Positions 6,357 through 14,175 of a DNA stretch of 14,707 bases are shown here, one piece after another. The stretch is from assembly GCA_002796165.1 (NCBI GenBank), contig PCWF01000061.1:1-14707 (forward strand). The letters are read 5' to 3'. The position numbers and the translations under genes were made by a program. The notes beneath the pieces are model-generated. The model searched no databases, was not told the origin of the DNA, and saw only the letters and a list, made by a program, of their open reading frames with translations. This DNA is from Nitrospinae bacterium CG11_big_fil_rev_8_21_14_0_20_56_8. Lineage in GTDB: Bacteria; Nitrospinota; Nitrospinia; Nitrospinales; VA-1. The stretch's first letter is position 1. Each line of letters begins with the position of its first letter.

Positions 6357-7846
6357 GCTCCCGGCTCGGGAGAAGAAAGAGACTGGATCAGGGCCGCGGC
6401 TTTATCGAGGGTTTCCTGGTATTCTTTTTCGGGAATGGAATCGGCGACGATTCCCGCCCCCACGTGAAACGAAGCCATGCCCTGGTGTAATAGAATGGTC
6501 CGGATAATGATATTCAGGTCGAGGGTACAATCGTATCCGATATAACCCGCCGAACCGGAGTAGGGGCCGCGTGCGGCGGGTTCCAGTTCGTGAATGATCT
6601 CCATACAGCGGATCTTGGGGCATCCCGTGATCGTGCCGCCGGGGAATACGGCGCGCAGGATCTCCTCCAGCCGTGTTCCCCGGGTCAATCGGCCCTCGAT
6701 GTTGGATACGATGTGGCTCACGTGGGAATACTGTTCCAGAGTCATGAATTCGGTTACCCGGACCGTCCCCGGATCGCAGATCCGACCCAGGTCGTTGCGT
6801 TCAAGATCCACCAGCATGAGGTGCTCGGCCTTTTCCTTTTCATTCACCAGAAGTTCGCGGGACAGGTCGAGATCTTCCTGCCCCGTCTGCCCGCGGGGCC
6901 GGGTTCCCGCGATGGGGCGGGTCTCGATTCGGTCCCCGGTCACTTTCACCAGCCGTTCGGGCGAGGAACTCACCAGCGCCAGGTCCCCGAAACGCAGGAG
7001 GCAGGAAAACGGAGAGGGATTGACGCTCTGTAATCGCCGATAGAGGTTCCAATCTCCCCCTGCATACCGGGCTTCGAATCCCTGTGCCAGGTTTGCCTGA
7101 TAAATGTCGCCTTCGGAAATGTAAAGTTTGGCCCGGTTCACCCGCTCCAGATACTCCGCGCGGGTCAGGGTGGGGCGCAGGCGATTCCAGAGGGAATCTT
7201 TCATCGAAATAATTCGCGGATCGACCCTTCGCTCCGCGGGGCGCGTCAGCCGGGTCAGGGCAGGAGCGATCCGGGTCCAGATCGCTTCGATTGTGGCCTT
7301 TCCCCGGTCAAATTCCCGTCCGGTGCCATCGATGGGGCAGGCAACGATGTATTTGAGAACCTGGGTTTCATGATCGTAAACGAACAGAGGGCCGGTCTCC
7401 ATGAAATACAGGTCCGTACCGGTTGCCGGGTGAAAGGGAAGATTTTCGAACCGCGCGCCCAATTCATAACCGATGTAGCCCACCCAGCCGCCCCAGAAAT
7501 GCGGGGCATGTTCCATCGGGGGAATTGACCTCGAGTTTTCCATCAGGGTTAACGCCTCGAACGGCCGGCCGGGGAAATGCCGTTTCACTCCCTGTTCGGT
7601 CAGAAGGGTATCGTTGCCACGGGTTTGGAGGATGCGGGAGCCTGCGGCTCCCAGGAAGGAATACCGCGCCGCGATGCCGGGTCCCTTGCCACTCTCGAGG
7701 AGGAACGCATGGGGTGAATCCGCGTACATCCATTGAAACAGGAGGGCCGGGTCAAGGTTCGGTGCCGTTTCCTGGCCCACGAGGGGCACGCGGGAGGCCG
7801 TACCGGCCAGACGGTTAAAAAGGTCTCGAGAAGGCAGAATTTCCAT
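6353..7846 (-). CDS. pabB: Aminodeoxychorismate synthase component I
   Basis: This chorismate-binding enzyme aminates chorismate to 4-amino-4-deoxychorismate, using ammonia from a PabA-type glutaminase that is not in this window. It is 497 residues from the ATG at 7846; a TTG nine bases upstream is an alternative. The N-terminal domain has FLLESGKGPG (about 48-57), which resembles TrpE. The catalytic domain has PIAGTRPRG (about 311-319), HVSHIVSNIEG (about 375-385), FPGGTITGCPKIR and GAGIVADSIPEKEY. PabB is favoured over TrpE because the segment reads FPGGTITGCPK, not FPAGTxSGAPK, and DLNIIIRT, not DTAIxIRT, and because pabC overlaps its end. The PIxGT motif has alanine where E. coli PabB has the nucleophilic lysine; alanine forms are known in other bacteria. 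A sigma-70-like promoter lies about 66 bases upstream. Confidence 0.88.
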   Translation of the reverse strand: MEILPSRDLFNRLAGTASRVPLVGQETAPNLDPALLFQWMYADSPHAFLLESGKGPGIAARYSFLGAAGSRILQTRGNDTLLTEQGVKRHFPGRPFEALTLMENSRSIPPMEHAPHFWGGWVGYIGYELGARFENLPFHPATGTDLYFMETGPLFVYDHETQVLKYIVACPIDGTGREFDRGKATIEAIWTRIAPALTRLTRPAERRVDPRIISMKDSLWNRLRPTLTRAEYLERVNRAKLYISEGDIYQANLAQGFEARYAGGDWNLYRRLQSVNPSPFSCLLRFGDLALVSSSPERLVKVTGDRIETRPIAGTRPRGQTGQEDLDLSRELLVNEKEKAEHLMLVDLERNDLGRICDPGTVRVTEFMTLEQYSHVSHIVSNIEGRLTRGTRLEEILRAVFPGGTITGCPKIRCMEIIHELEPAARGPYSGSAGYIGYDCTLDLNIIIRTILLHQGMASFHVGAGIVADSIPEKEYQETLDKAAALIQSLSSPEPGA

Positions 7847-7911
7847 AATCGGCAAAGTGGGGGGAAATGTCCTGAACGGGGTTGAAATGGGAGCATGACC
7901 TCACGGAAGTT

Positions 7912-7940
7912 ATTATATGGAGTTTAAAAGGCCATGGCAT
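7912..7940 (-). promoter_or_regulatory. Sigma-70-like promoter for pabB-pabC
   Basis: On the minus strand, ATGCCA (7940-7935, four of six matches to TTGACA) is followed after 17 bases by a perfect TATAAT (7917-7912). The predicted start would be near 7905, giving a leader of about 60 bases before the pabB ATG. Position, spacing and the AT-rich setting all fit. This is pattern matching only. Confidence 0.5.
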
Positions 7941-7952
7941 GAGAAAAGTATT

Positions 7953-7971
7953 AAAAATGGGAAAATCTCCC
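7953..7971 (-). terminator. Weak terminator-like hairpin downstream of the export operon
   Basis: Minus strand: GGGA (7971-7968), a 5-base loop and TCCC (7962-7959 region), followed by ATTTTT. It lies about 45 bases past the permease stop and just before the pabB promoter, where a terminator is expected. The stem is only 4 bp, so the call is tentative. A separate GC-rich inverted repeat (CCGG at 7998-8001 and 8011-8014) lies closer to the stop but has no T-run. Confidence 0.3.
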
Positions 7972-8014
7972 GGCAAGACATTTCTGAAGAGAGGGATCCG
8001 GTCGGCCGGGCCGG

Positions 8015-9223
8015 TCACTCGTAACGGAGCGCTTCGATGGGATTCAGTTTGGCGGCCTTGTTGGCGGGATAATATCCGAAGAAGATTCCGATCCCTACCG
8101 AAAAACCGAAAGCGAGGAGAATGGTCTGCGGGGCGACGATGGTATCCCATCCCCCGATCCGGGAAACCAGGGTGGAAATGCCGATTCCCATCAGCACGCC
8201 GATGGCGCCACCGATGAAACTGATGAGCACGGACTCGATCAGGAATTGTTTCCTTATCTCCCGCCGTTTGGCTCCGATGGCCATGCGGATGCCGATTTCG
8301 CGGGTGCGCTCGGTCACGGAGACCAGCATGATGTTCATGATCCCGATCCCGCCCACCATGAGGGAAATCCCGGCAATTCCTCCCAGAAGGTAGGTGAAGG
8401 TTTTGGCCGCGTCCCCCCAACTGGACAACCATTGCGAGGAATTCTGCACGTAGAAGTCGTTTTCCTTGCCGTCGGGCACCGCGTGGCGTCCCCGGATCAG
8501 GTGCTCGATATCCTCAATCACGCGGTCGATCTGCTTAATTTCATCGACCTGCACGTCGATGGATTGAACGTAATCCATTCCAAACAGCCGTTTCTGGGCG
8601 GTGGTGACGGGGATGAAGATCTGGTCGTCCGGATCGAACCAGCTTAAGGCGCCCTTGGCCACGGTGGTTCCGATCACCAGGTAATTATTTCCGTCTACCT
8701 TGATGGAGTCTCCGATGGGAACGACGGAGCCAAAGAGGTTTTTGACGACGGTGGCGCCCAGGACGCACACGCGGCGCGAGGTCTGTACCTCCTGTTCACC
8801 GAAGAAACGGCCCCGGTCCAGGCTGAAATTTGCCAGGCGGGCATAATCCGCTCCCGTGCCTCGAACCGTGGTGTTGGTATTTTTGTTGCCGAATTTAAGT
8901 TGGGCGGAACGGTATACCTGCGCGGCGACCCCGGAGATTCCCCGAACGCGTTTTTCGATCGTTGCCGCATCGTCCAGAATCAACGTTTCCACCTTGTCGG
9001 TGGCCACGTGGCGGGATTTCTTATATCCCGGTTTGACGGTGATGATGTTGGTTCCGAATTTGGCAATGGTATCCAGGGTCTGCTTCCGGGATCCCTCGCC
9101 GATGGAAATCATCGAGATGACGGAAGCCACCCCGATGATGATTCCCAGGGTGGTCAGCAGGGTGCGCATCTTGTTGGCGACGAGGGAGCGCAGGGCCATC
9201 CTGAACAGATCGAAGATCAGCAT
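8015..9223 (-). CDS. MacB/FtsX-type ABC transporter permease
   Basis: This 402-residue inner-membrane protein has the MacB/LolC/FtsX layout: one N-terminal membrane helix (about 22-42), a large periplasmic domain (about 45-275) and three C-terminal helices (about 278-302, 328-352 and 366-386). Diagnostic stretches are RTLLTTLGIIIGVASVISM, GGIGIMNIMLVSVTERTREIGIRMAIGA (about 291-318) and the family ending NPIEALRYE. In MacAB-TolC systems such permeases do not pass substrate through the membrane. They drive export from the periplasm by mechanotransmission. Its ATG overlaps the ATPase gene by 7 bases, and ATPase and permease are separate proteins, unlike the fused E. coli MacB. The substrate is unknown: macrolide-like drugs, peptides or lipids are all seen in this family. 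Confidence 0.93.
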   Translation of the reverse strand: MLIFDLFRMALRSLVANKMRTLLTTLGIIIGVASVISMISIGEGSRKQTLDTIAKFGTNIITVKPGYKKSRHVATDKVETLILDDAATIEKRVRGISGVAAQVYRSAQLKFGNKNTNTTVRGTGADYARLANFSLDRGRFFGEQEVQTSRRVCVLGATVVKNLFGSVVPIGDSIKVDGNNYLVIGTTVAKGALSWFDPDDQIFIPVTTAQKRLFGMDYVQSIDVQVDEIKQIDRVIEDIEHLIRGRHAVPDGKENDFYVQNSSQWLSSWGDAAKTFTYLLGGIAGISLMVGGIGIMNIMLVSVTERTREIGIRMAIGAKRREIRKQFLIESVLISFIGGAIGVLMGIGISTLVSRIGGWDTIVAPQTILLAFGFSVGIGIFFGYYPANKAAKLNPIEALRYE

Positions 9224-9906
9224 GACGAATCCGCCTCCTGCAGAACGGTATCCTCGATGATTTTTCCGTCCCGCATTTGAATGACGCGCCGGGCGTGTTC
9301 GGCGATTTCCCGCTCGTGGGTGACCAGGATGAGGGTCACTCCCTCCCGGTTCAGCCGGTTGAATATTTTCATGATCTCCTCACCGATGGCGGTGTCGAGG
9401 TTTCCCGTGGGTTCGTCGGCCAGAATGAGAGCCGGATTATTGACGATGGCCCGGGCGATGGCCACCCTTTGCCGCTCGCCTCCGGAAAGCTCGTTGGGTT
9501 TGTGTTTGGCCCGGTCGGCCAAACCCACACGGTCCAGAGCTTCGCGGGCGAGTTTTATGGCATCGGGAACGCGCCCATACAGCAGGGGAAGCTCCACGTT
9601 TTCCATTGCCGAGGCCCGGGGAAGGAGATTGAAGTTCTGAAAAACAAAACCGATGCGCTTGTTGCGGATGTCCGCCAACTGGTTGGGGGTCATGGACTGG
9701 ATATCCCGGTCTTCCAGCCGGTAAACTCCGGAGGTCGGCAGGTCCAGACAGCCCAGAAGGTTCATGAGGGTGGATTTGCCGCTTCCGGATGGTCCCATCA
9801 TGGCCACGAACTCCCCCGCGGCGATGGAAAACGTAGCCTCCGCCAGGGCGCGCACTTCAACCTTGCCCAGGGTGTAGGTTTTAGAGAGTCTCTGAACCTC
9901 GATCAA
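9217..9906 (-). CDS. MacB/LolD-type ABC transporter ATPase
   Basis: This 229-residue cytosolic ATPase powers the adjoining permease. Motifs are Walker A GPSGSGKST (38-46), Q-loop in FVFQNFNLLP, signature LSGGERQRVAIARA (140-153), Walker B LILADEPTG (160-168) and the H-loop histidine at 197. The FNLLPRASAMENVELPLLY stretch is typical of the MacB/LolD/FtsE group. The start is a TTG at 9906, supported by a strong GGAGG on the minus strand (9917-9913) six bases before it. It follows the adaptor gene after an 83-base gap with no terminator seen, and overlaps the permease start by 7 bases. Confidence 0.95.
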   Translation of the reverse strand: MIEVQRLSKTYTLGKVEVRALAEATFSIAAGEFVAMMGPSGSGKSTLMNLLGCLDLPTSGVYRLEDRDIQSMTPNQLADIRNKRIGFVFQNFNLLPRASAMENVELPLLYGRVPDAIKLAREALDRVGLADRAKHKPNELSGGERQRVAIARAIVNNPALILADEPTGNLDTAIGEEIMKIFNRLNREGVTLILVTHEREIAEHARRVIQMRDGKIIEDTVLQEADSSC

Positions 9907-9912
9907 ATCCGT

Positions 9913-9917
9913 CCTCC
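9913..9917 (-). promoter_or_regulatory. Shine-Dalgarno that decides the TTG start of the ATPase gene
   Basis: GGAGG on the minus strand lies six bases before TTG at 9906-9904. It is the clearest ribosome-binding site in the window and supports the non-ATG start, since no ATG is available nearby. Confidence 0.7.
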
Positions 9918-9989
9918 AGAACGATTCTTGAATGAATGTTCCCTACAGTTTAACACGGATGCGGTTTAAAGTCGGGGAAGGGAGGGGGG

Positions 9990-11324
9990 TTACCGCGAGC
10001 GCAACATGAAAAGAATTTTTCTGAGGGAGGATCCGCCTTTTGAAGCTTCCTCGGCGTCCTTGATGACCTGTTCCCAATCCCCCAGAACCACTTTTTGGCC
10101 CGCTTCCAGGCCTTTCAGGATCTGGGTGAAGATGGGACTCTGGATCCCCGCCACAACCGGAACTTCACGGGGCCGATCACCGTCGAGGAGCATGGCATAC
10201 ACCTTGACCCCGTCTTCCCGGATCCCCTCGCGCGTTACGTAAACCGCATCCGGCACCTCATGGGTGATAATATCGACGTTGGCGGTCATCATCGGTTTGA
10301 GGGCGCTTTTTCCCTCTCCGAGGATTTCAATCTTGACCTTGAAGATGGTGATACTGCTTTCCACTTTCCCCTGCGGGGCGATTCGCATCACCCGTCCGCT
10401 GTAGGTTTTAGAGAGAAAGGCGTCGGTGGTGATATTGACTCTTTGTCCCAGTTCCACGGACCCGATATCGGTTTCATCCACGTCGGCATTGATGAAAAGG
10501 CGGGACATGTCGGCGATGGTTGCCAGAGTGGTTCCTCCGCCCACGTTGGAAATGCCGGAGGCGATGATCTGACCTTCCTCCACCAGCTTGCTGATGAGGA
10601 CTCCGTCGATGGGAGCGAAGATTTCGGTTTCCTCCAGCCGCTCCATCTTCTCGTCGTGGACGATTTTCGACCGGTCCAGGTCTGCCTGGGCCAGTTCCAC
10701 CTCGTTTTCCTTGATGGCGATGTCGTGAACCGCGTCCTTTGCCGAGGCCAACTGGGCACGGGCCTGCTCAAGCTTTTCCCGGTTCACCTTGAAGAGAGTT
10801 TCCGCCGAGTCGAGAGTTTCCCGGGCGGCGAATTTCTGCTCAAACAGGTCTTTCTGGCGCTTGAGCTTGTCCCCCGCGTCCTTGAGATTCGCCTGGGCGG
10901 TTTCCACCTCCGACTGGGTGGTTTTCAAGTTGGTTTCGAACCGGGTTTTTTCGAGGAGAAGGGACGATTCGGCTTTTTTGAGGCGGGCTTCGGCGCTGTG
11001 CAGGTCCGCATCGGCCAGGGCCACGCTCCGGAGCTCATCCGACTTGTCCATTTGGAGCAGAGGTTCGCCCTTTTTGACCCGGTCGCCTTCCACGAAGGGG
11101 AAATGGAGAACCTCCCCGCTGGCCTTGGATTTGACTTCGACCTGGAAATTGGGTTCCACCACGCCCTTGGCGGCAATTTTAATAGTGAGCTTGCCCTTCT
11201 GGACCTCTGCGGTTTTGAAGTCCAGCTTTGGCCGGGGCGCATCGCTGGAGGAGGTGAAGGGAGCCAGGTAGAAAAGCAAAATCAGCAAAGCGCCCCCCGC
11301 GGCAACGAGGGTCTTTTTTGTCAT
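9990..11324 (-). CDS. HlyD/MacA-type periplasmic adaptor subunit of an ABC exporter
   Basis: This 444-residue adaptor links the inner-membrane permease to the outer-membrane channel. An uncleaved N-terminal helix (about 5-23) should anchor it in the inner membrane. Next come the first lipoyl half (about 60-95, ASGEVLHFPFVEGDRVKKG), a long coiled-coil hairpin (about 96-232, heptad-rich with many Glu, Lys and Ala), the second lipoyl half (about 235-258, IFAPIDGVLISKLVEEG), and then beta-barrel and membrane-proximal domains. GGGTTLATIADMSRLFINADVDETDIG (262-288) is the classic adaptor segment. The hairpin is long, as expected for docking with a TolC tip. Its ATG overlaps the tolC-like stop as ATGA. 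It is MacA-like by layout, and the pump substrate is unknown. Confidence 0.93.
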   Translation of the reverse strand: MTKKTLVAAGGALLILLFYLAPFTSSSDAPRPKLDFKTAEVQKGKLTIKIAAKGVVEPNFQVEVKSKASGEVLHFPFVEGDRVKKGEPLLQMDKSDELRSVALADADLHSAEARLKKAESSLLLEKTRFETNLKTTQSEVETAQANLKDAGDKLKRQKDLFEQKFAARETLDSAETLFKVNREKLEQARAQLASAKDAVHDIAIKENEVELAQADLDRSKIVHDEKMERLEETEIFAPIDGVLISKLVEEGQIIASGISNVGGGTTLATIADMSRLFINADVDETDIGSVELGQRVNITTDAFLSKTYSGRVMRIAPQGKVESSITIFKVKIEILGEGKSALKPMMTANVDIITHEVPDAVYVTREGIREDGVKVYAMLLDGDRPREVPVVAGIQSPIFTQILKGLEAGQKVVLGDWEQVIKDAEEASKGGSSLRKILFMLRSR

Positions 11325-12871
11325 GAGGCATCTTCGTATTTCAATTGAATATTGTGTTTCTCAAGCGTGGTGGCCGTGACCTGGCGAAGTTTGATCCTTG
11401 ATTTGTTGTAATCGATGATGGCCTTGATCTCGTTGCTCTGTTCCTGAGCCAGGTCTTCCTGAAACTCCAGGACATTGAAGCTGGTGGAGAGCCCGACCTC
11501 AAATTTTTTCTCTTCGGCGCTCAACTTTTCTTCCGCCAGCTTCACCGCCACCCGGGTCGCCTGAACCCGTTTGATATCCGTTGTGATCTGCCGCACCGCC
11601 TCCCGAACCTCGACGGTAATCTTTTTTTCAAGGTCCTTGATATCCATGAGAGCCTGAGCGGCTTCCAGGCGGGATGCCGTCAGATTGCTTTCCGCTTCGC
11701 GGTTGCCCAGGGGATAGCTCAACTGAATCCCGAATTTCCACAGAAAGAAATTCGTGGACATCATGTTAGAGAGGGATTGCCCGTAGTCCCCGGTGAAGAT
11801 GCTCCGCTGGGAAGTGGCCTGGTTCCCGCTGATCCCGTTGAGCCCCAGGCTTCCCACCAGGTCCACCGAGGGATAAATCTGGTTCTCGTTGTACTTGACT
11901 CGAATATTCTTGTTTTCCAGTTCTTTTTTCCTGGCCAGCAGATCGGGGCGCATTTCCATCGCATGCTTGACCAGAGAGGGTTCATCCGGGATTTCTTTCG
12001 GGTTAAACGATGGATGGTCAAGGGGCATGATATTCCGGGCGCCCTCCGCCGAGTCGAACCGGATATTCAGGATGTTCTTGAGATTGTCCTCGTTGTCCCC
12101 GATCAGGTCTTCCGAGGAAAGCAGGGTCTCTTCCCGTGAAGCCACCTCGGACTTGGCCTGTAGAATTTCCAAAGGCGCCAGGGTACCCACTTCCACCTGG
12201 GCGTTGACCCGGCGTTCCAAGTCCCGGGCCCTCTCCAGCGACTTCTGTTTGACCTTGAGGTCCTCAATGCTGAACACCAGGTCCCAATAGACATTTTCCA
12301 CGTCGCTGATAACGGTGATCACTTTGTTTTTGAAATCGAAATCCGTGATATTCACATCATTTTTGGCGATGTAGATATCGCGCTTGTTATTGTCGATTCC
12401 CGCGTCTTTCAAAAGCGGCTGGGTCAGGGTGAACTCCAGTTCTCCGGAATAATTGGGATTGAGCAGGGCGCTCTGAGAGTTGGTTTGGTTTCTGGCATTA
12501 TTGAAACTCAAGGTGTAATCCGCGCCGGTCACCAACTTCTGAGACAGCGAGAGATCCCAGGCGTGGTCGAGATTGCGGCTCTTGGCTCCGAATGCGGAAA
12601 AGGTGGAAGAAATCGGCCGAGTTTGTTCCTGCACATTCAAATCGATTCCCAGAGTGGGATCAAAAACTGCTTCCGATTTTCCGATGGCCTCTTTTTTAAT
12701 TTTGGAATTAAACTCCTCCACCGCAATGCCGACATTGTTGTTGAGCGTCGTCATGACCGCATCGCTCAGAGACAGGGGCAAGGGCTCCGCCCCAACGGGG
12801 AAGGGGATCAGGGTAAGGAACAGGACTCCCAAAAGGCCTGTCCTGAAATTACGAACAAAATGGCACATCAT
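11321..12871 (-). CDS. TolC-like outer-membrane efflux channel
   Basis: From the ATG at 12871 the protein has 516 residues. It starts with a signal peptide (basic start, hydrophobic GLLGVLFLTLIPF, probable cleavage after VGA at about residue 28). Two OEP-type repeats follow, each with long helices: SDVENVYWDLVFSIEDLKVKQKSLERARDLERR in the first half, and a related stretch with EVREAVRQITTDIKRVQATRVAVKLAEEKL in the second. The strand pairs around FTLTQPLLKDAG and QLSYPLGNREAES are typical of the outer-membrane barrel. An upstream extension of the frame (to 13114) lacks signal-peptide character, so ATG 12871 (or ATG 12868) is preferred; a GGAG lies 12 bases before it. It is the first gene of the export operon and overlaps the adaptor gene by ATGA. 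Confidence 0.93.
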   Translation of the reverse strand: MMCHFVRNFRTGLLGVLFLTLIPFPVGAEPLPLSLSDAVMTTLNNNVGIAVEEFNSKIKKEAIGKSEAVFDPTLGIDLNVQEQTRPISSTFSAFGAKSRNLDHAWDLSLSQKLVTGADYTLSFNNARNQTNSQSALLNPNYSGELEFTLTQPLLKDAGIDNNKRDIYIAKNDVNITDFDFKNKVITVISDVENVYWDLVFSIEDLKVKQKSLERARDLERRVNAQVEVGTLAPLEILQAKSEVASREETLLSSEDLIGDNEDNLKNILNIRFDSAEGARNIMPLDHPSFNPKEIPDEPSLVKHAMEMRPDLLARKKELENKNIRVKYNENQIYPSVDLVGSLGLNGISGNQATSQRSIFTGDYGQSLSNMMSTNFFLWKFGIQLSYPLGNREAESNLTASRLEAAQALMDIKDLEKKITVEVREAVRQITTDIKRVQATRVAVKLAEEKLSAEEKKFEVGLSTSFNVLEFQEDLAQEQSNEIKAIIDYNKSRIKLRQVTATTLEKHNIQLKYEDAS

Positions 12872-12910
12872 AAAAAATACGGGCTCCGATAAAGGTTTTG
12901 GTATAAACCT

Positions 12911-12916
12911 ATTATA
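12911..12916 (-). promoter_or_regulatory. -10 element for the export operon
   Basis: A perfect TATAAT on the minus strand about 40 bases before the channel ATG. No good TTGACA-like hexamer is found 16-18 bases upstream, so an activator may be needed. MerR-type regulators often act at such promoters; that link is speculative here. Confidence 0.4.
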
Positions 12917-12956
12917 AAACAAAGGGTTGTCTAAAATGAAACGTAAATTCAAATTT

Positions 12957-13307
12957 TTGGAGGAAATCTGAATCAGTGAATAAAGGGTACGGTTCATTGG
13001 TAGACTAATTGAAAATTCGATTGTTTTTTCAATAGTTATCGGAAGGAGTCCACCTAACCTTGAACAATGAACGAGATTGGGAATCCAGAAGAGTCGGGAA
13101 ACAAGAGAAATCACATGAATTAATTGCTTATATCTAATTAAAAAATAATAAAACTTAATAAATTTCCGAACGCCTTGAAATGGAGTCGGGAGGCGGGAGG
13201 TTCGGTGGGATTATTACGGGAAAATAATTCGCGGGATCCGGTTGGATTTAAATCCTTATTTTCCAAGTCTTTTTAATTGATCCAAACAAATATCATTGGA
13301 GGAAATC
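12957..13307 (+). repeat. Separated 12-bp direct repeats
   Basis: TTGGAGGAAATC occurs exactly at 12957-12968 and 13296-13307, 339 bp apart, on the same strand. One copy is about 40 bases upstream of the export-operon -10 and the other about 45 bases upstream of the promoter-like element of the receiver gene. Chance is not excluded because the sequence is purine-rich. Confidence 0.4.
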
Positions 13308-13331
13308 AAAAAATAGATTGATTAATTTACA

Positions 13332-13359
13332 TTAACCGTATAAAAATTTAGTTTATAGT
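13332..13359 (+). promoter_or_regulatory. Promoter-like element for the MerR-receiver gene
   Basis: TTAACC (13332-13337, four of six matches) is followed after 16 bases by TATAGT (13354-13359, five of six). The start would be near 13366, about 50 bases before the GTG at 13417. Confidence 0.4.
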
Positions 13360-13416
13360 GAAGGCGACAAAATGGTTTCCAAGGGAAATGTAAAACTATT
13401 TGATGTCAGGTGTTAA

Positions 13417-14061
13417 GTGAATAGAGACAAGGAATTAAAGCGTGTGACGGCGGCGGATATCCTGCGGGACGTTCCCATTACTCGCAAAACCCTTTGGTTG
13501 TGGCAAAAAAAATATCAGTTTTTCCCCGATCCTAAAAAAGAGGCTCACCCGGGGGGAAAAGGTATTGTCGGATATTACGAGGCCTGGGTTCTGGATCGTT
13601 GCAAACGTATTTATGCTCTCCAAAAGGAGGGCTATACCATCAATATGATCCGGGACAAGCTCAAACAGGAGGAAGCGGCCAGTAGTGCCCGTAAAATCCT
13701 GATCGTGGATGATGAGAAAAAATTCACCGATCTCCTCAAGAAGCAATTTCAGAAATATGAATTTCTTACCGAGGTCGCCTATAATGGAATGGATGCGGGC
13801 CTTAAAGCGGCCCAGTTCATGCCCTCCATCATATTGCTGGATATTGCTTTGCCGGGACTGAACGGGTTGGAGGTTTGCCGGAACCTCCGCGCCAATCCGC
13901 AAACTAAAAATATTAAAATCATTGTAATTTCCGGCGATATCCGCCACAGCGAAAAAGAGATTCTTGCCGCCGGAGCCGATTTGTTTTTCCCCAAACCCGT
14001 GGTCCTGGCCGAACTTCTATCCGTCTGCAACAATTTCGTGAGTCCTCCCGGAAAAAGTTGA
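13417..14061 (+). CDS. Response regulator with N-terminal MerR-like HTH and C-terminal receiver
   Basis: This 214-residue cytosolic protein has the reverse of the common domain order. Residues 8-88 are a MerR-type winged helix: TAADILRDVPITRKTLWLWQKKY, then a GKGIVGYYE wing and an IYALQKEGYTINMIRDKL helix. Residues 92-205 are a complete receiver with acidic pair D98/D99 (LIVDDE), phospho-acceptor D142 (LLDIALPG), switch S172 (VISGD) and K193 (FPKP). Phosphorylation should therefore control DNA binding. The start is a GTG at 13417, directly after an in-frame TAA and with AGGTG a few bases upstream; a second GTG nine codons later is an alternative. No kinase gene adjoins it. It is divergent from the export operon, which is the obvious candidate target. 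No MerR effector domain follows the HTH; the receiver takes its place. Confidence 0.9.
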   Translation: MNRDKELKRVTAADILRDVPITRKTLWLWQKKYQFFPDPKKEAHPGGKGIVGYYEAWVLDRCKRIYALQKEGYTINMIRDKLKQEEAASSARKILIVDDEKKFTDLLKKQFQKYEFLTEVAYNGMDAGLKAAQFMPSIILLDIALPGLNGLEVCRNLRANPQTKNIKIIVISGDIRHSEKEILAAGADLFFPKPVVLAELLSVCNNFVSPPGKS

Positions 14062-14108
14062 TCCCGAATCTCCCTTCGTTAACCAACCTCTTTCATACCG
14101 TTGGGTTG

Positions 14109-14137
14109 TTGGAATCCCATTTTGAATGTGATATAAG
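14109..14137 (+). promoter_or_regulatory. Sigma-70-like promoter for the transketolase gene
   Basis: TTGGAA (14109-14114, four of six matches) is followed after exactly 17 bases by TATAAG (14132-14137, five of six). The predicted start near 14144 leaves a leader of about 32 bases before the ATG at 14176. This suggests the gene is not just read through from the receiver gene. Confidence 0.5.
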
Positions 14138-14175
14138 CGTAATCTGTTATTATTGGAACTCGCACTTTTGAAACC

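Larger units (their letters stand above)
12872..13416. promoter_or_regulatory. AT-rich divergent intergenic region between the export operon and the MerR-receiver gene
   Basis: These 545 bases hold no convincing gene. They are much richer in A and T than the flanking genes, with A/T tracts around 13115-13165 and 13305-13350 that could be curved DNA. Each end has a promoter-like element. A 12-bp direct repeat, TTGGAGGAAATC, occurs at 12957-12968 and 13296-13307, near the two promoters. GGAGG-like sequences in it are not followed by usable open frames. A regulator binding at both ends would explain the layout, but this is inference. Confidence 0.55.

Noticed and set aside
10095..11348. Long plus-strand open frame of 417 codons opposite the adaptor gene
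   Set aside because: The minus strand encodes a clear HlyD/MacA-type protein over the same span. The plus frame gives a low-complexity sequence with no recognisable domain, as GC-rich genes often do on the other strand.
12872..13114. N-terminal extension of the TolC-like frame
   Set aside because: It lies in AT-rich intergenic DNA and would bury the clear signal peptide that begins at the ATG at 12871.
14081..14107. Imperfect inverted repeat (AACCAAC and GTTGGGTT) after the MerR-receiver gene
   Set aside because: It has a bulge, a long loop and no T-run, so it is not a convincing terminator.
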